Of a stretch of DNA of 10,012 nucleotides, positions 1 through 6,759 are shown one piece after another. Source of the stretch: UBA6136 sp964344495 (GTDB lineage: Bacteria > Pseudomonadota > Gammaproteobacteria > Methylococcales > Methylococcaceae). A program made the position numbers and the translations under genes. The stretch covers positions 1 through 10,012 of the forward strand of contig CAYFNI010000083.1 in assembly GCA_964344495.1 (NCBI GenBank), given 5' to 3'. Each line of letters begins with the position of its first letter. Position 1 is the first letter of the stretch. The notes below the pieces were generated by a model, which saw nothing but the letters and a program-made list of their open reading frames with translations, did no database searches and was not told where the DNA came from.

Positions 1-1
1 T

Positions 2-613
2 GCCGCCATTGCTGCCGATCGCGCCAGTGCCGCAGGCGTCGCACAGGCCAAGGACGCGGCCCGTCAAGCCGAGGCCATGCTGGCCGAAACCCTGCTTCGC
101 GCCCCGTATGATGGTGTTATCGAACGTCGCCATCAGGAACCCGGCGACATGGCCCAGCCGGGCGTACCGATTCTGACCTTGCTGCAATCCGCCACCCTGC
201 GCGTTGAAGCCAGCCTGCCCACATCCTGCGCCGACCTCCTCGCCACCGGCGACAGCGTCAGCGTGCACAGTGCCCACCCACCCGGCGATTTTGCAGCGGT
301 CATCGACGAAGTCCAGCCGTCCAGCGATCCGCAGACCCGGACCGTGCTGGTCAAGGCGCGACTGCCCGCCAACACCCCATTGAATCCTGGCAATTACGTC
401 TGGCTGCAGCATGCCTGCGGTCAGGCCAGCGTGTTACTGATCCCCGCCACGGCCGTGACCCGGATCGGTCAGCTGGAAAGTGTCCGTCTGATCGTTGATG
501 GTCACCCCCGACTACGGCACGTTCGCACCGGCAAACGCTATGGCGACGCGGTGGAAATCCTTTCCGGACTCAAGGCCGGCGATACGCTGGACCTGTCTGG
601 TGAACCCCGATGA
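2..613 (+). CDS. RND efflux membrane-fusion protein (periplasmic adaptor), 5' truncated
   Basis: This is the C-terminal 203 residues of a HlyD/AcrA-type periplasmic adaptor, which bridges an inner-membrane RND pump to an outer-membrane channel. The frame is open from the window edge, so the signal peptide and first lipoyl half lie upstream. Visible in order: an Ala/Gln-rich helix that looks like the end of the coiled-coil hairpin (first ~30 residues); the returning lipoyl half with the typical LRAPYDGVI motif and GDMAQPG turn; a beta-barrel domain (LRVEASLP onward, with PLNPGNYVWL near its end); and a membrane-proximal domain beginning around LLIPATAV and ending GLKAGDTL. The stop overlaps the start of the RND gene in an ATGA arrangement, so the two are translationally coupled. 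An ATG at 77 exists but lies inside the conserved fold and is not the real start. Family assignment is firm; substrate is not inferable. Confidence 0.9.
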   Translation, partial: AAIAADRASAAGVAQAKDAARQAEAMLAETLLRAPYDGVIERRHQEPGDMAQPGVPILTLLQSATLRVEASLPTSCADLLATGDSVSVHSAHPPGDFAAVIDEVQPSSDPQTRTVLVKARLPANTPLNPGNYVWLQHACGQASVLLIPATAVTRIGQLESVRLIVDGHPRLRHVRTGKRYGDAVEILSGLKAGDTLDLSGEPR

Positions 614-3600
614 GTGATCTTGATCAGACCCCGGCACGCGGCCTAACGACTCGCATCGTTGAGGTCTTCATCACCTCGAAACTCTCGCTGCTGCTGCTGA
701 TTGCCTCGTTTCTGGCTGGCTTTGCCGCCCTCGTCCTGACGCCGCGCGAGGAAGAGCCGCAAATTGTCGTGCCGGTGGCCGACATATTGATTTCCGCACC
801 CGGCGCCTCGGCCGAGGAAGTGGAAAAGCTGGTCTCTACCCCGCTGGAATCCATGTTGAGGGAAGTCGATGGGGTCGAATATGTCTATTCGGCGTCGCGC
901 GAAAACGAGGCCATGGTCACGGTCCGGTTTTATGTCGGCGAAGATCGCGAAGACAGCCTGGTCAAGGTCTGGAACAAGCTGATGTCCAACCAGGACCGGA
1001 TCCCCCCGGTGGTATCCGACTGGCGCGTCAAACCGGTCGAAATCGACGATGTCCCCATCGTCACGCTCACGCTCTCGTCAGCCGATCCGGTGTACGACGG
1101 CGCGGCCCTGCGGCGCATCGCCGACGAAATGAAGGACAAGCTGGCGCTGGTCGACAATGCGGGCCGGATCGTCGTCATGGGAGGCGAACAGCGGCGCGTG
1201 CTGGTCTATCCCGACGCGGCCCGGCTCGCCGCCTTCGGGCTGACCGTGTCTGACCTCATTCAGTCGTTGCGCGCGGCCAACGTCAATCTGGCCGCCGGTC
1301 GCTTCGATCGGGCCAACCAGAATCTCCGCCTGGATGCCGGACCGGCTTTCACGCGACCGGAAGAAGTGGGCGCGACCCCGGTGCGAACCCACGCGGGCCG
1401 CATGGTGTATCTGCGCGATGTGGCTCGGGTCGAGGATGGTCCTGCCGAAGCGGACAGCTATACCCGCATCGGTTTCGGCCCCGCCGTCGCCGAGAGCAAG
1501 CGCATCGCCTCCGATACCGATACGGATTCGCATTCGATGGGTTCGGATCAGCCTCAGGCCGGCGACCTGCGCCAGGCCGTCACGATCGGCATCGCCAAAC
1601 GCAAGGGCGCGAATGCCGTCGCCGTCGCCGAACAGGTCATCGAGACCGCCCGCACCCTGCGCGGCGCTCTGATTCCCGACGAAGTGACCGTGACCGTGAC
1701 CCGCGACAACGGTGAGACGGCCAACCACAAGGTCAACGAGTTGGTGAAGCACCTGATGATCGCGATCGTGACCATCGTTATCCTGCTGGCCTTTGCGCTG
1801 GGCGGCAAGGAGGCCTTCATCGTGGCACTGGCGGTGCCGATGACCCTGGGGGTGACGCTGCTGTGTGACCTGATCTTTGGCTACACCATCAACCGGGTAA
1901 CACTGTTTGCACTGATCCTGTCGCTGGGCCTGCTGGTCGACGATCCGATCGTCGATGTCGAAAACATTTTTCGCCACTTCAAGCTGCGCCGTGAACCGCC
2001 GCTGGACGCCGCACTGACGGCCATCGAGGAGGTTCGTCCCCCGACCATTTTCGCCACCTTCACGGTCATCGTCTCGTTCCTGCCGATGTTCTTCATCACC
2101 GGCATGATGGGCCCCTACATGGCGCCGATGGCGTTCAATGTGCCGGTAGCGATGCTGATGTCGCTGCTGGTCGCGTTCACTGTCACCCCCTGGGCCACCT
2201 TCCATCTGTTGCAGAGCGAATACGGCAAGGGTGAACTGGAAGACCCCAAGGCATCCGTCCTGTGGCGGCTGTACGAGCGGACGCTGCGGCCGATGCTGAA
2301 TGCGCCGAATCAGGCCCGTGTCTTCCTGCTGATCGTGCTGGTGGCGTTCGTGGCCTCTGCCCTGCTGGCGGTGTACCGCATCGTTCCGCTGAAGTTGCTG
2401 CCGTTCGACAACAAGAACGAATTGCAGCTGGTGATCGACATGCCACGCGGTGCTTCGCTCGAGAGTACCGATGCCGTGGCTCGGGACCTCGGCGACTATC
2501 TGGCCCGAGTCAATGAAATCACCGACTACGAAACCTATGTCGGCAACGCCTCGCCGATGGATTTCAACGGCATGGTGCGCCACTACTACCTGCGCCATGA
2601 ACCCTATCAGGGTGACATCCGCATCAATCTGTTGCCGAAGGAGCACCGTCACCAGCAGTCACATGAAATCGCCCTCCGCATCCGCGCCGACATCGAGCGC
2701 ATTGGAGCGGCCCACGGAGCCAATGTAAAAATCGTGGAAAGCCCCCCCGGGCCGCCGGTACTGTCGACGTTTGTCGCCGAGGTCTACGGTCCTCTGGATG
2801 CCGATGCGGCCAGTCTGGCCAAGGTCACCGAGCAGGTGCGCCATCTGATCACCGGCATCAAGGGCATCGTGGACGTCGATGATTATGTGGATGAGCCGCA
2901 GACGGTCGTACATTACCGCCTGGACCGGCAGCAGGCCGCGCTGCATGGCATTACCGTGGCCGACGTCGCCGCCACCCTCACTGCGGCCCTGTCCGGGCAA
3001 AGCGCCGGCATCGTCCATCTGGCCGGCGAACGGCAGCCGCTCGAGATACAGGTGCGTCTGCCCCGCTCGCTGCGGTCATCGGCGGCGGATCTGGAAGCGC
3101 TGCGCGTCCGCGGCACGGATGGATCGCTGGTTCCGCTAAGCGAAATCGGTACCGCCGCGGAGGAGTCTGCCGACCTCACCCTCTACCATAAGAATCTCCG
3201 CCGACTCAATTATGTGACGGCTGAAATGGTCGGGCGGGAGCCGGTCGAGGCAGTGCTCGACTGGGGCGACATCCGCGAGCAACACCCCCTGCCGCCGGGC
3301 TACAGTGTCGATCTGGCCGGCGAGGGCGAATGGAAAATCACCGTCGATGTATTTCGCGATCTGGGGCTGGCCTTTGGTGCCGCCCTGCTGATGATTTATG
3401 TGTTGCTGGTCGCCCAGACCGGCTCGCTGGGCATGCCGCTGATCATCATGGTCGCCATCCCCCTGACCGTGATCGGCATCATGCCGGGATTCTGGCTGCT
3501 GAACGGGCTGTTCACCGATCCGATCGCCGGTATCGACAACCCGATACTGTTCACGGCCACCGCGATGATCGGCATGATCGCCCTGGCCGGCATCGTGGTG

Positions 3601-3897
3601 CGCAACTCGATCATTCTCATTGATTTCATTCAGCGTCTGCGTGCGCAGGGTACACCGCTGGCCGATGCACTGATCGAAGCCGGTGCCACCCGCATGCGGC
3701 CGATTTTCCTGACCGCCGGCGCCGCCCTGTTCGGCTCCTTCATCATCACGCTGGATCCGATTTTCTCGGGCCTGGCCTGGAGTTTCATCTTCGGCATCTT
3801 CGCTTCGACGGCTTTCTCGCTCTATGTCGTACCGCTGGTGTATTTCCTGATCAATCGGGATAAACAGCCCATCGCATCCGATACCTATTCCACCTGA
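610..3897 (+). CDS. RND-family efflux permease (AcrB/HAE-like, COG0841 type)
   Basis: Proton-driven inner-membrane pump of 1095 residues, the usual size for the family. TM1 lies near residues 24-44 and is followed by a large periplasmic porter domain (ISAPGASAEEVEKLV, then PLESMLREVDGVEYV). TM2-TM6 run from about 380 to 545, TM7 is near 571-590, a second porter domain spans about 600-910, and TM8-TM12 span about 917-1085. TM4 carries the proton-relay aspartate pair D444-D445 in the context LLVDDPIVDVEN, equivalent to D407/D408 of AcrB. Here Pro446 and an extra Asp449 replace the common Ala and Val. Residues ~288-322 form a Ser/Asp-rich, repetitive-looking segment (DTDTDSHS) in the first porter domain, between well-conserved blocks. 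The start is fixed by the ATGA overlap with the adaptor gene. Co-transcription with a DUF2892 gene and SQR suggests a role in sulfur or toxic-compound handling; the substrate is unknown. It lacks an obvious Met-rich or Cys-rich metal signature, so a metal pump is not supported. Confidence 0.93.
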   Translation: MSDLDQTPARGLTTRIVEVFITSKLSLLLLIASFLAGFAALVLTPREEEPQIVVPVADILISAPGASAEEVEKLVSTPLESMLREVDGVEYVYSASRENEAMVTVRFYVGEDREDSLVKVWNKLMSNQDRIPPVVSDWRVKPVEIDDVPIVTLTLSSADPVYDGAALRRIADEMKDKLALVDNAGRIVVMGGEQRRVLVYPDAARLAAFGLTVSDLIQSLRAANVNLAAGRFDRANQNLRLDAGPAFTRPEEVGATPVRTHAGRMVYLRDVARVEDGPAEADSYTRIGFGPAVAESKRIASDTDTDSHSMGSDQPQAGDLRQAVTIGIAKRKGANAVAVAEQVIETARTLRGALIPDEVTVTVTRDNGETANHKVNELVKHLMIAIVTIVILLAFALGGKEAFIVALAVPMTLGVTLLCDLIFGYTINRVTLFALILSLGLLVDDPIVDVENIFRHFKLRREPPLDAALTAIEEVRPPTIFATFTVIVSFLPMFFITGMMGPYMAPMAFNVPVAMLMSLLVAFTVTPWATFHLLQSEYGKGELEDPKASVLWRLYERTLRPMLNAPNQARVFLLIVLVAFVASALLAVYRIVPLKLLPFDNKNELQLVIDMPRGASLESTDAVARDLGDYLARVNEITDYETYVGNASPMDFNGMVRHYYLRHEPYQGDIRINLLPKEHRHQQSHEIALRIRADIERIGAAHGANVKIVESPPGPPVLSTFVAEVYGPLDADAASLAKVTEQVRHLITGIKGIVDVDDYVDEPQTVVHYRLDRQQAALHGITVADVAATLTAALSGQSAGIVHLAGERQPLEIQVRLPRSLRSSAADLEALRVRGTDGSLVPLSEIGTAAEESADLTLYHKNLRRLNYVTAEMVGREPVEAVLDWGDIREQHPLPPGYSVDLAGEGEWKITVDVFRDLGLAFGAALLMIYVLLVAQTGSLGMPLIIMVAIPLTVIGIMPGFWLLNGLFTDPIAGIDNPILFTATAMIGMIALAGIVVRNSIILIDFIQRLRAQGTPLADALIEAGATRMRPIFLTAGAALFGSFIITLDPIFSGLAWSFIFGIFASTAFSLYVVPLVYFLINRDKQPIASDTYST

Positions 3898-3916
3898 CGC
3901 TATACCGGAGAATCCC

Positions 3917-4144
3917 ATGACCACCGACCGTATCGTGCGTATTGTTGCAGGCCTGTTTGTCCTGCTCTCGCTGGGCCTCGGCCTTGAGGCCAGCCCGCTG
4001 TTCCATAACGCCAACTGGCTGTGGTTTACCGCATTTGTCGGGGCCAACTTGTTCCAGAGCGGGTTCACCCAGTTTTGCCCGCTGGAGATCATTCTGAAGA
4101 AACTGGGTGTCCCCTCCAGTTGCCAGGCGAAGTCCTGTCATTAA
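3917..4144 (+). CDS. DUF2892 (YgaP-like transmembrane) small membrane protein
   Basis: A 75-residue inner-membrane protein with two predicted TM helices (about 8-22 and 33-52) and the family signature G-x-NLFQSGFTQFCPLEIIL-KKLG. This matches the membrane domain fused to rhodanese in E. coli YgaP (DUF2892). In this family the conserved Cys in the FCP motif (C54 here) sits at the end of TM2. Two further cysteines, C69 and C74, lie in the short C-terminal tail (SSCQAKSCH). It starts at ATG 3917 with GGAG at 3907-3910, only 19 bp after the RND stop and 49 bp before SQR, so it is almost certainly in the same operon. DUF2892 proteins recur beside rhodaneses and sulfur-metabolism genes, but their biochemical role is not settled. 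A link to sulfane-sulfur or thiocyanate movement is inference. Confidence 0.85.
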   Translation: MTTDRIVRIVAGLFVLLSLGLGLEASPLFHNANWLWFTAFVGANLFQSGFTQFCPLEIILKKLGVPSSCQAKSCH

Positions 4145-4157
4145 GACCAAAACCACA

Positions 4158-4173
4158 AAGGCGGCAGTGCCTT
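4158..4173 (+). other. Small hairpin between DUF2892 gene and sqr
   Basis: A 5-bp perfect stem (AAGGC / GCCTT) with a six-base loop lies just upstream of the sqr ribosome-binding site (GAGGAG, 4182-4187, six bases before ATG 4194). There is no T run, so it is not a terminator. It could protect or mark a processed 5' end that allows sqr to be expressed more strongly than the pump genes. The stem is short and could be chance. Confidence 0.3.
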
Positions 4174-4193
4174 AACAAACCGAGGAGCAGTAT

Positions 4194-5468
4194 ATGGCTA
4201 AAATCGTAATCGTCGGCGCCGGCATCGGCGGCATCCCCATGGCCTTCGAAATGAAGGAAAACGCGCGCAAGCAGGATGAGGTCGTGGTCATCGCAGACAC
4301 GCCAACGTTCCACTTTGTCCCTTCCAACCCCTGGGTGGCGGTTGGCTGGCGCAAACCCGACGACATCAAGATCCCGCTGGCTCCAGTGTTTAAGAAAAAG
4401 AAGATCACCTTCATCCAGAACACAGTGACCCGCTTCCAGCCGGAACAGAACCGGGTTGAACTGGCCGACGGCAGCCACGTCGAGTACGATTTTCTGATCA
4501 TCGCCACCGGTCCCAAGCTGGCTTTCGACGAAATCCCGGGCCTAGGTCCGAAGGGACATACCCAGTCGGTCTGTCACGTCGATCATGCCGGCGAGTCCGG
4601 CGAATTCTGGGATGAATTCGTCAAGGATCCGGGCCCTATCATCATCGGCGCCGTGCAGGGTGCCTCCTGCTTCGGCCCGGCTTACGAATACCTGTTCATT
4701 GCCGAAACCGATCTGCGCAAGCGGAAGATCCGCAACAAGGTGAAGATGACGTATGTCACCTCGGAACCCTACATCGGCCATCTGGGACTGGGCGGCGTTG
4801 GCGACACCAAGGGCATGCTGGAAAGCGAACTGCGTAACAAGCACATCGACTGGATCTGCAACGCCAAGGTCGACAAGATCGAAGCCGGGATGATGTATGT
4901 CACGGAAGTTGATGAAAACGGTCAGGAAAAGAAGAAGCATGAACTGCCCTTCAAGCACAGCATGATGCTGCCGGCCTTCAAGGGCGTCGACGGCCTGATG
5001 GGGGTCGACAAACTGGTGAACCCGCGTGGTTTCGTCATTGTCGATGAGCACCAGCGCAACCCCACTTTCAAGAACGTCTACTCCATCGGCGTGTGCATTG
5101 CCATTCCGCCCCTGAGCCAAACCCCCGTTCCCACCGGTACGCCCAAAACTGGTTACATGATCGAGTCCATGGTGACCGCGGCGGCCCACAACATCCGTGA
5201 CGAACTGGATGGCAAGGAGCCCACCCACAAGGGAACCTGGAACGCCCTGTGTCTGGCCGATTTCGGTGACTCCGGTGTTGCCTTCCTGGCCATGCCTCAG
5301 ATTCCGCCGCGTAACGTCCAGTGGGCTTCCAGCGGCAAATGGGTACACTGGGCCAAGATCGCTTATGAAAAATACTTCATGCGCAAGGTTCGCAAGGGTA
5401 TCAGCGAACCGACCTATGAACGCCTGACTCTCAAGGCCATGGGCGTCATGCGCCTGAAGAAGCACTGA
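4194..5468 (+). CDS. sqr: Sulfide:quinone oxidoreductase, type I (Acidithiobacillus-like)
   Basis: Flavoprotein of 424 residues that oxidises sulfide to polysulfide/sulfur and passes electrons to the quinone pool at the cytoplasmic membrane. The N-terminus has the FAD-binding dinucleotide fold, IVIVGAGIGGIPMAFEM (residues 4-20). Other landmarks are HFVPSNPWVAVGW (40-52), the second FAD motif YDFLIIATGPK (98-108), GASCFGPAYEY (156-166) and PTGTPKTGYMIESM (313-326). The three cysteines needed for catalysis in A. ferrooxidans SQR (C128, C160, C356) correspond to C127 (SVCHVDHA), C159 and C353 (NALCLADFGD), so the enzyme should be active. C222 and C301 are additional. The C-terminal region (KWVHWAKIAYEKYF, 382-395) matches the amphipathic membrane-anchoring part of the family. 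No signal peptide is present. The start is supported by GAGGAG six bases upstream. It is the last gene of the operon and is followed by an intrinsic terminator. Flavocytochrome c sulfide dehydrogenase was considered, but the cysteine pattern and sequence match type I SQR closely. Confidence 0.96.
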   Translation: MAKIVIVGAGIGGIPMAFEMKENARKQDEVVVIADTPTFHFVPSNPWVAVGWRKPDDIKIPLAPVFKKKKITFIQNTVTRFQPEQNRVELADGSHVEYDFLIIATGPKLAFDEIPGLGPKGHTQSVCHVDHAGESGEFWDEFVKDPGPIIIGAVQGASCFGPAYEYLFIAETDLRKRKIRNKVKMTYVTSEPYIGHLGLGGVGDTKGMLESELRNKHIDWICNAKVDKIEAGMMYVTEVDENGQEKKKHELPFKHSMMLPAFKGVDGLMGVDKLVNPRGFVIVDEHQRNPTFKNVYSIGVCIAIPPLSQTPVPTGTPKTGYMIESMVTAAAHNIRDELDGKEPTHKGTWNALCLADFGDSGVAFLAMPQIPPRNVQWASSGKWVHWAKIAYEKYFMRKVRKGISEPTYERLTLKAMGVMRLKKH

Positions 5469-5501
5469 TCGACTCGGGTCCGCCCTCAGCGGCTCCTCGT
5501 C

Positions 5502-5536
5502 AGCCTTGCCGGCAGTCGATGCTGGCAAGGCTTTTC
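5502..5536 (+). terminator. Intrinsic terminator of the MFP-RND-DUF2892-sqr operon
   Basis: A 9-bp perfect stem (AGCCTTGCC with GGCAAGGCT) is extended inward by four more pairs including one G-U, closing a five-base loop (GTCGA). It is followed directly by TTTTC. It lies 33 bases after the sqr stop, so it marks the operon end. Confidence 0.9.
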
Positions 5537-5638
5537 TGTCTATGCCATAGTTGGCCTGCCTAGGGTCTGCTCGATCCCCAGAGGGTCGATCAGGCATCCG
5601 CATGCCCATAGCCGAGTCTTGAAACTGCCCAGTTACCC

Positions 5639-5965
5639 GTGAATCCACTACCCACGAAAAACGTCCTTCTCCTCTTCCTGACAGGACTGCTGGCTGGATG
5701 CGCAACCGATTCGGAACCGGTCCGGCCTGATTTGTCCGCAGTCGCCGAGGCGATGGCCCAGCAGCGGGCATTCACCGAACTGCATTGCAAGGATGTCGTC
5801 GCCGATCGAGCCTTGCGCAGCGATCACATGCTGGACTGGGAAGATGGGCTCTACAGTGAGTACAAGGTCTGGATTCAGGGCTGCGGTAAACAGATGACCT
5901 ATGTGGTGGTGTGCCGGCCCGAGCAGGACTGTCTGTTTGCTGACCAACAGCCGGATGTGGAGTGA
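5639..5965 (+). CDS. Small cysteine-rich lipoprotein of unknown function
   Basis: A 108-residue protein with a short lipoprotein signal: a Lys at position 7, a hydrophobic stretch VLLLFLTGLL, and the lipobox LAGC with lipidated Cys21. Mature residues are acidic/polar. Four further cysteines (C50 in ELHC, C82 in GCGK, C92 in VVVC, C98 in QDC) could form two disulfides in the periplasm. The pattern QMTYVVVC looks like a beta strand ending in a Cys. The only in-frame start after the upstream TAG at 5609 that gives a signal peptide is GTG 5639; no clear ribosome-binding site precedes it. It stands alone, after the sqr terminator and before the trxA regulatory region. I do not recognise a named family. 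The lipobox makes a real gene likely. Confidence 0.75.
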   Translation: MNPLPTKNVLLLFLTGLLAGCATDSEPVRPDLSAVAEAMAQQRAFTELHCKDVVADRALRSDHMLDWEDGLYSEYKVWIQGCGKQMTYVVVCRPEQDCLFADQQPDVE

Positions 5966-6107
5966 TCCGTCAGGCAACTCCAAGCGAATTCCACAGCCAG
6001 TCGCTACTCAAGCCGCACCCCTACCACGGAGCCCAATCCGTTGCATCCTGAATATTCAGTAAAGCCTTGTCTGGCGTACCGTGATATCCAAGGTTTGCAA
6101 AGAATGA

Positions 6108-6121
6108 AAATGCTTGCATTT
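6108..6121. promoter_or_regulatory. 14-bp dyad upstream of trxA (candidate operator 1)
   Basis: Perfect inverted repeat AAATGC-TT-GCATTT. An outer inverted repeat, AAAGAA (6099-6104) and TTCTTT (6127-6132), brackets it. It could bind a dimeric regulator or form a small hairpin. No known operator consensus is recognised. Confidence 0.35.
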
Positions 6122-6142
6122 GCCCGTTCTTTAGGCTGAAAT
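6114..6142 (+). promoter_or_regulatory. Weak sigma70-like promoter candidate for trxA
   Basis: TTGCAT at 6114-6119 and TGAAAT at 6137-6142 are separated by 17 bases, the ideal spacing, but both boxes match the consensus only partially (3/6 and 4/6). This would give an mRNA leader of about 100 bases before the trxA start. Other promoters in this intergenic region are possible. Confidence 0.25.
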
Positions 6143-6153
6143 GACTGCACTGC

Positions 6154-6167
6154 TGCGTTACAACGCA
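6154..6167. promoter_or_regulatory. 14-bp dyad upstream of trxA (candidate operator 2)
   Basis: Perfect inverted repeat TGCGTT-AC-AACGCA with the same arm length and same two-base centre as the dyad at 6108-6121, centred 46 bp downstream of it. The half-site sequences differ, so the two need not bind the same protein. Position just after the candidate -10 would suit a repressor. Confidence 0.35.
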
Positions 6168-6246
6168 TGCCGCCTCGGTCGATCCCGACCCACCCCGGTT
6201 TTCCAGCCTGATACCACTCCAACCATCCGAGTCTGCGGAGACGCCT

Positions 6247-6576
6247 GTGAGCGAACATATCCATCAAGTAACCGATAGCGAATTTGACGAAAAAGTACTG
6301 AAATCCTCCACGCCCGTGCTGGTCGATTTCTGGGCCGAATGGTGTGGCCCATGCAAGATGATTGCCCCTATCCTCGAAGAACTGGCCGTCGATTATGCCG
6401 GCAAGCTGACCATCGCCAAAGTCAACATCGACAACAATCCTGGCACCCCGCAACGCTACGGTGTTCGTGGCATTCCGACCCTGATCCTGTTCAAGGACGG
6501 CGAAGTGCACGCCACCAAGGTCGGTGCGGTTCCCAAGTCACAACTCGCCGACTTCATCAACGCCAACCTGAAATAA
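6247..6576 (+). CDS. trxA: Thioredoxin 1
   Basis: A 109-residue cytoplasmic thiol-disulfide reductant, full length for the family. It has the canonical active site WCGPCK with C33 and C36, the buried aspartate D27 in LVDFWAEW, the cis-proline P77 in RGIPT, and the closing helix ending NANLK. The start is GTG 6247, supported by GGAG at 6237-6240 six bases upstream; this gives the usual short N-terminal strand (MSEHIHQVTDSEFD). It lies upstream of rho on the same strand, the same neighbourhood as trxA-rho in E. coli and many gammaproteobacteria. A hairpin follows the stop. It would supply electrons to ribonucleotide reductase, methionine sulfoxide reductase and other thiol enzymes after reduction by thioredoxin reductase. 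Confidence 0.97.
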   Translation: MSEHIHQVTDSEFDEKVLKSSTPVLVDFWAEWCGPCKMIAPILEELAVDYAGKLTIAKVNIDNNPGTPQRYGVRGIPTLILFKDGEVHATKVGAVPKSQLADFINANLK

Positions 6577-6588
6577 TCGTTTGCCCCC

Positions 6589-6612
6589 GCCCGCGTGGAC
6601 TGCCGCGCGGGC
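6589..6612 (+). terminator. GC-rich hairpin after trxA (weak or partial terminator)
   Basis: A 10-bp stem, GCCCGCGTGG with CCGCGCGGGC (one G-U pair), closes a four-base loop, 12 bases after the trxA stop. It is followed by CCCTTACCC rather than a T run, so it is probably inefficient as an intrinsic terminator. It may stabilise the trxA mRNA 3' end. Confidence 0.5.
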
Positions 6613-6690
6613 CCTTACCCTGGCCTCTTCAATCCCAACCATCGCCAATCCAGCCCGCGCTCCATCCTCCGCGAAATCTCCCCTTCGCGC
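6613..6690 (+). promoter_or_regulatory. C-rich, G-poor leader before rho (rut-like region)
   Basis: Counting 6611-6690 gives 40 C and 11 G in 80 bases, with many pyrimidine-C pairs and no strong stem. Such C-over-G regions are what Rho loads on, and rho of E. coli is autoregulated by Rho-dependent termination in its own leader. The location between trxA and rho fits either Rho-dependent termination after trxA or rho autoregulation. The assignment rests on composition and position only. The rho start that follows has no clear Shine-Dalgarno sequence. Confidence 0.45.
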
Positions 6691-6759
6691 ACGCCGCCGA
6701 CCTGCTGGCGGGCTTATAACCGACATCCCACGCCCCAACATTCTTTCCTGACACCATCC

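Noticed and set aside
1078..2652. Long open frame on the minus strand (524 codons) inside the RND gene
   Set aside because: Its translation is His/Gln/Arg/Asp-rich with no domain, and it is the mirror of a GC-rich coding strand whose sense product is an unmistakable RND permease.
3136..4092. Minus-strand open frame of 318 codons spanning the RND end and DUF2892 gene
   Set aside because: Low-complexity Asp/Gly/Gln/His composition, no recognisable motif, fully overlapped by two well-supported sense genes.
5560..5600. Repeated TCGATC words after the sqr terminator
   Set aside because: Too short and imperfect to support an operator or repeat call.
4542..5771. Minus-strand open frame of 409 codons antisense to sqr
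   Set aside because: It crosses the sqr terminator and the lipoprotein gene, has antisense-type composition and no family signature; the sense strand encodes complete SQR.
6595..6759. Upstream extension of the rho frame
   Set aside because: The frame is open, but the sequence is Pro/Arg/Ser-rich without conservation, and Rho proteins start with MNLTDLK as seen at 6760.
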